From NCBI GenBank assembly GCA_964023205.1, contig OZ026851.1, positions 17,925,528 through 17,989,527 of the forward strand: 64,000 nucleotides of DNA, written 5' to 3'. Source of the DNA: Lutraria lutraria. Lineage: Eukaryota > Mollusca > Bivalvia > Venerida > Mactridae. Position numbers and translations under genes: made by a program. The notes under the pieces were generated by a model. The model was given only the letters and a program-made list of their open reading frames with translations, searched no databases and was not told the origin of the DNA. This document shows, piece by piece, positions 59,345-64,000 of the stretch (position 1 is the stretch's first letter; each line of letters starts with the position of its first letter).

Positions 59345-61156
59345 GTTATTATATGATAGTAATTGCATCACTTTTGCACTGACATATTTTCTACTTTGCA
59401 TTATGTTTTAGATTTTGATGCTTGTTGTGGATAAACCAAGATGATTTATTCAAAACATGATCAATAGTAATATTTGGCTTTGCTGGAAATCATCGCTGTA
59501 TAAATATGCATGCATGTGCATAAGATTTTGCTTAGCAAAAATTTACAAATATCTTACTTAGCATGTCTTTGTCTATTTCTCCCTTCTCTCCAACACATTA
59601 GAGCTTCACTTATTGTTTAAAATCATATGCTATACACAGGACCAGAGAATTTTCAGTGGGTATGTAGGTAGGTAAGAAATATTTTTTTACAATTCATTTT
59701 TATATTGAATCCAAAATACCTATCAAAATGCTGTTTATATGTAAAAAAAATATACCCAAGATACCAAAAAAGTTGGGTGGGGTCATTTTTGGTGAGAAGG
59801 TCACCCTAAACAAAGTATCTTTTAAGGATGGCCAAGTTTTCAAACAATTACCAACTACTTCATGGAAAAAAAATCAACAATTTACTGATGAACTTAATTT
59901 AGTTCATGAACTTTATTAAATACATAGTTTAAAATATCATAATTTATTAATTCATTTCTAAACCAGGCATATTAGAGGAAGGCTAGGCACTTTTTCAGCT
60001 ATTTTCATTTTCAGATTTTATTAAGTAGTTCCCATTTTTTATCAGGCACTTTTAGTCCAAACAATATTGTCAATACTTTTGTAATGGTCTTTTAACTTCA
60101 TAAAAGGTAGTTTTTTGTTTTCAGATTTTATAAAAAGTGGTAAAAATTAGTTATGACAGTTTTGCCCTTAATCATCAATGTTGTGTATTGATCTTGTTAT
60201 TCATATTTGCTGAAAAAAGTAGTTCCCGTGGATTTTTTCTAAAGTCTATATAAGTGTAGCAATATTGCTACAAAGAAATCACTCAGAAAGAAGATGTAAA
60301 TCTCACATTACTGATCACCAGATGAGAGCTAACTGTAATTACAGTATTATGAATCATCTATAGCAGTGATCCCCTGTATCCTAAATGTTCAGACATTTGT
60401 TTGAGGCTTGTCCTTCCTATCCATCAAAAAATTGTAAAACAATACCTTTAACATCCCTGGAATGTCTTCTATTCTTATGGTATTATTGTAACTTTAACAT
60501 GGTTGCTTAGGAACTGTTTTAATAAGAAAACAACAGAAGTGACTGAAGCACTGTAATGACATAATTAACTTTTTTAAATGATACTTATTAACTGAAAATT
60601 TAGAGCATACTTGACTTGTTGCTATGTAACATACTATAATTCAAAATCATTAAAAGTATCTGAAAAAAAGACCAAGAACGTTTAATAATTAAGTTCTGGG
60701 GAAATTGCTACATAACACTTATTTAATCAATATGACAATGTAATCTGTGAAATATACTGAGTTTGTTTCTGGTAGGTTTTAAAATGTTAAATAGTCAATT
60801 GCTGAAGATCAACATGTTAATAGGCTGTAACTGTAGAAATGTGTATAAAATTGGTAAAATATTGTGTAAAAAGTCCAGTGCAAGTCATACCAAATATTGA
60901 CGTAAAATTCTGACTTAGCTATGGTCAAATTTCGTCCTAAGTGATTCCCTACTAAGTTGAGTTTAATGGCATTCTGTCATATTTAAATCATGTATCAGAC
61001 ACTTGACTCACTGATCAAAGCGATGCTCCTTGATTATCCAGGAGCTGGTTGTACTTTACAGTCCTTTGCCAGCAGTTAAAATACCTATGATAAACCATAT
61101 TACCATACAGGTTGGGTATTTGGTAAGAAAAGGACTCCCAGGAATAATCACGTACA

Positions 61157-62233
61157 AAAATCACACCTTACCATAAACATCACCTTTACCAAAAACATCA
61201 CCTTTACCAAAAACATCACCATCTCTAAAACATCACCATCTCTAAAACATCACCATCTCTAAAACATCACCATCTCTACAACATCACCTTCTCTAAAACA
61301 TTACCTTCTCTACAACATCACCATCTCTAAAACATCACCTTCTCTAAAACATCACCATCTCTAAAACATCACCATCTCTAAAACATCACCATCTCTAAAA
61401 CATCACCTCTAAAACATCACATTCTCTACAACATTACCTTCTCTACAACATCACCATCTCTAAAACATCACCATCTCTAAAACATCACCTCTAAAACATC
61501 ACCATCTCTACAACATCACCTTCTCTACAACATCACCATCTCTACAACATCACCTTCTCTAAAACATCACCTTCTCTACAACATCACCATCTCTAAAACA
61601 TCACCTTCTCTACAACATTACCATCTCTAAAACATCACCTTCTCTACAACATCACCATCTCTACAACATCACCTTCTCTAAAACATCACCTTCTCTACAA
61701 CATCACCTTCTCTAAAACATCACCATCTCTAAAACATCACCTCTAAAACATCACCATCTCTACAACATCACCATCTCTACAACATCACCATCTCTACAAC
61801 ATCACCTTCTCTACAACATCACCTTCTCTAAAACATCACCTTCTCTACAACATCACCATCTCTAAAACATCACCTTCTCTACAACATTACCATCTCTAAA
61901 ACATCACCTTCTCTACAACATCACCATCTCTACAACATCACCTTCTCTAAAACATCACCATCTCTACAACATCACCTTCTCTAAAACATCACCATCTCTA
62001 AAACATCACCATCTCTAAAACATCACCTCTAAAACATCACCATCTCTACAACATCACCATCTCTACAACATCACCTTCTCTACAACATCACCATCTCTAC
62101 AACATCACCTTCTCTAAAACATCACCTTCTCTACAACATCACCATCTCTACAACATCACCTTCTCTACAACATTACCATCTCTAAAACATCACCTTCTCT
62201 ACAACATCACCTTCTCTACAACATTACCATCTC
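61157..62233. repeat. 17-bp satellite-like array, about 60 units, with higher-order pattern
   Basis: The unit is ACATCACC[A/T]TCTCTA[A/C]A. Two sites vary (A/T at position 9, A/C at 16), and a 14-bp short unit (acatcacctctaaa) occurs at about 61397, 61485, 61737 and 62025. A rare acatta variant followed by the same run of variants recurs near 61612, 61881 and 62167, spacings of 269 and 286 bases. That suggests blocks of about 16-17 units were duplicated. Confidence 0.95.
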
Positions 62234-62889
62234 CATAATCCACCAAAACACATGGATGAAACCTGTTGTACATTGATGTATGAAAAGTCCGCTTTTATCC
62301 ATTTTGACATTCATCTGACAATAGGTACAGTATTTTTGCATGCATTTATAAGTTATGTGATATCCATTGCTTTGACTTTAGTGTAAAGTACATATGATCA
62401 AAATGCTACTATAAAAAAGTGCATCATGTGTTGCAAGGACAACGGATGTTACAATGAAACACTATCTTTCTTATCCATGATTGTGAATGTGCATTTATAA
62501 TACATTATTTGTCTGGTAGATACAACTGTAAGATGTTAAACTGTGTGGTGGCTACCTAATACCAGACATAATTGATCAGTATTTAAATGATGGCTATATT
62601 TGGTGTGATATGCTGAATTCAGACTTTTCTAAAGTGAAACTAAATGATTGGTTTGTGTTGTTATCTGTTTGAAACTGTGAAGTCATTTGCAATTATGTTG
62701 TCTAAAATCCACAATCTAAAAATGTTCATTACTTATAAGACAGATATATTCTTTCTTGAGGGCATGACTAAATTGTTATAAATACCTACCCAACTTGGTA
62801 AAATTAAATTGGTGATTAGAATGTGTATATCACTTAGTCCTTCATAGTGTCATGTTTTTTTAATTGAAAACTTTCACAGGTAAAAAAAA

Positions 62890-62975
62890 CCTTGGCAAGG
62901 AATTAATGAAATCATGTTTTTGTATACTTCATGAACTTATAATTCATGAAGTATGAATAACTATTTGACAAGGGC
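62890..62975. repeat. TTCATGAA palindromic repeat
   Basis: ccttggcaaggaattaatga, atgtttttgtatacttcatg, aattcatgaagtatgaataa and ctatttgacaaggg. Confidence 0.75.
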
Positions 62976-64000
62976 TTATTTTTCTTTGTAATGTAATGGA
63001 GAAAATGATACAATAAGTTCATTTAGCCAATGTTTGGCCTGAAAAAGAACCATTTGGCCAAAGCATGGGTGCTACCATATTTGAACTATGGTAAGAACTT
63101 AAAATGACGATAGATGACCAAAGATGAGAAAAGATCAGATTAATATTGTAAGAAACCCATTTGTCAATATGGAATAAATGTGACACAGCCAATCTTCCAC
63201 CACGGTCAGTTGTGTTTTTCTTCATTGGTCAATTGCTCTTCTCCATGGTTATTCAAAGGAACATTTTGCTGCATGGTATTGACATCATTAATTGTATTCC
63301 CTACTGTTGAAATTTTTACCCTGGAATTTGTGACAATTTAATCTGATTGTCCAGAAGCAATGTTTATTGGCCAAGAACCAGAACTATAAGGTGACATCTT
63401 AATCAAATTTCCACTTCACTTGACAGCTTGGGGACTTTATTCCAGGAATAAATGATCAGAGATTTAATGATTTGAAATCATCTTGGTGACAAGCAGTTCC
63501 TGGTTGTCTGTAATTGGACCAGCTGTGAATATCTTTGGTGAATGTTTCTGAACATGAGCCTTTCCTTGGGAGAATCAGTGTAGGTGGGGTGTTGAAAATT
63601 TCCAAATATACAATTATATTTATGTACCGGTACAACCAATAAGCTTGAATATTTTTGTATTTTCAAAATTTTGTGATGTTTGTCTCTGTGTCATGTGGGT
63701 TGGTTTGGAGTGTCATTAGAATGATAAAGTGAGTGCTTCCTACCTAACTGTCCTAAACTTATCTTCAACATTTTGAAATATCCAGTAAATTAGGTATTTT
63801 GCAATTATTGTCGTTCAATGCTATCTTTTTAGAGGGTCTTATTTGTTAAAATGACTAAAAAAATTTTTCAGATTATATTCACAGCCTGTGAAGAAAACCA
63901 GCAGTCCCCTCGGAGTTTCATAATTTGCATTTCTGGTTTCTTGATTTGATTGAAAACTATGGTTTCTCGCCTTATTTCTGACTTTTTGTGAATATTTCTT
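62976..64000. other. No gene confirmed to the window edge
   Basis: AT-rich sequence. At 63872-63950 a tttttcag acceptor is followed, in phase 0, by an open frame beginning IIFTACEENQQSPRSF. No convincing donor was seen before a stop, so it is not called. Confidence 0.3.

Larger units (their letters stand above)
16988..64000. other. Long non-coding tract, probably first intron of the secretory gene
   Basis: Starting at the donor gtaaga, 47 kb contain no frame with recognisable protein similarity; frames of 60-280 codons here fall in repeats or look random. Repeats are listed separately. Between them, at 16988-18488, 18718-20647, 20897-21904, 27430-30292, 30521-30914, 31081-32185, 33176-34616, 35420-36604, 38760-40007, 40193-41890, 41991-43103, 45479-46139, 47134-48634, 52244-53614, 54481-56069, 56939-58044, 58213-59299, 59345-61156 and 62234-62889, I see only AT-rich sequence with nothing assignable, apart from the exon candidate at 51.3 kb. 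Confidence 0.5.

Noticed and set aside
61157..62233. CRISPR-like array
   Set aside because: Units are contiguous, with no unique spacers, in a eukaryotic context; it is a simple tandem repeat.
63872..63950. Possible exon after tttttcag
   Set aside because: Open in phase 0 with a coding-like composition (CEENQQSPRS), but the frame stops before any good donor and the upstream link is itself only a weak candidate.

Overview
The window is eukaryotic nuclear DNA: AT-rich, with GT-AG introns, very little coding sequence and a dense load of short interspersed repeats. tRNA-derived SINEs, several families of short inverted-repeat transposons (MITEs) and an AGCTCACCTGA...GGGCCATCTTGGCCCTCTTGTT repeat point to a mollusc, most likely a bivalve. 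That assignment rests on the general look of the repeats and is an inference.

One gene can be reconstructed in full. It is a CNPPD1 homologue (cyclin Pas1/PHO80 domain-containing protein 1) on the minus strand, from an ATG at 13621 to a stop at 5098. It has seven coding exons, all with GT-AG junctions and matching phases, and encodes 502 residues. Intron 1 (4.6 kb) is inflated by transposons. A second gene starts divergently on the plus strand: its first coding exon, 16900-16987, encodes a signal peptide and ends on a phase-1 donor. The rest of the window (about 47 kb) looks like one very long first intron of that gene, or intron plus intergenic DNA. I can offer only one weak internal exon candidate, at 51283-51374.

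Layout: 1-5097, repeats and the probable 3' flank of CNPPD1; 5098-13621, CNPPD1; 13622-16899, divergent intergenic region holding a SINE and two MITEs; 16900-16987, secretory first exon; 16988-64000, non-coding DNA with SINEs, MITEs and five or more tandem arrays (41-bp composite at 34.8 kb, degenerate 20-bp at 46.2 kb, 30-bp at 51.9 kb, 17-bp at 61.2-62.2 kb, 16-bp at 32.2 kb).

The most informative structures are transposon archaeology. (1) A three-level nest in CNPPD1 intron 1 is resolvable from target-site duplications: a ~196-bp CAGGGCTTTTTT element (5-bp TSD ACATG), cut by a 1358-bp CAGGGTGTTCA element (5-bp TSD AACCT), cut next to its edge by a ~986-bp Mutator-like element with ~100-bp inverted repeats and a 10-bp TSD. 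(2) That Mutator-like element carries a CpG-rich promoter-like stretch and a short exon ending in a consensus donor, as in a Pack-MULE or a deletion derivative. (3) A TACAGTNAAAC...GTTTGACTGTA family inserts at TA, as one copy interrupting another repeat shows. Several minisatellites appear to have grown out of members of this family. No operon, CRISPR, phage or bacterial feature is present, and no virus-like or toxin gene was recognised.
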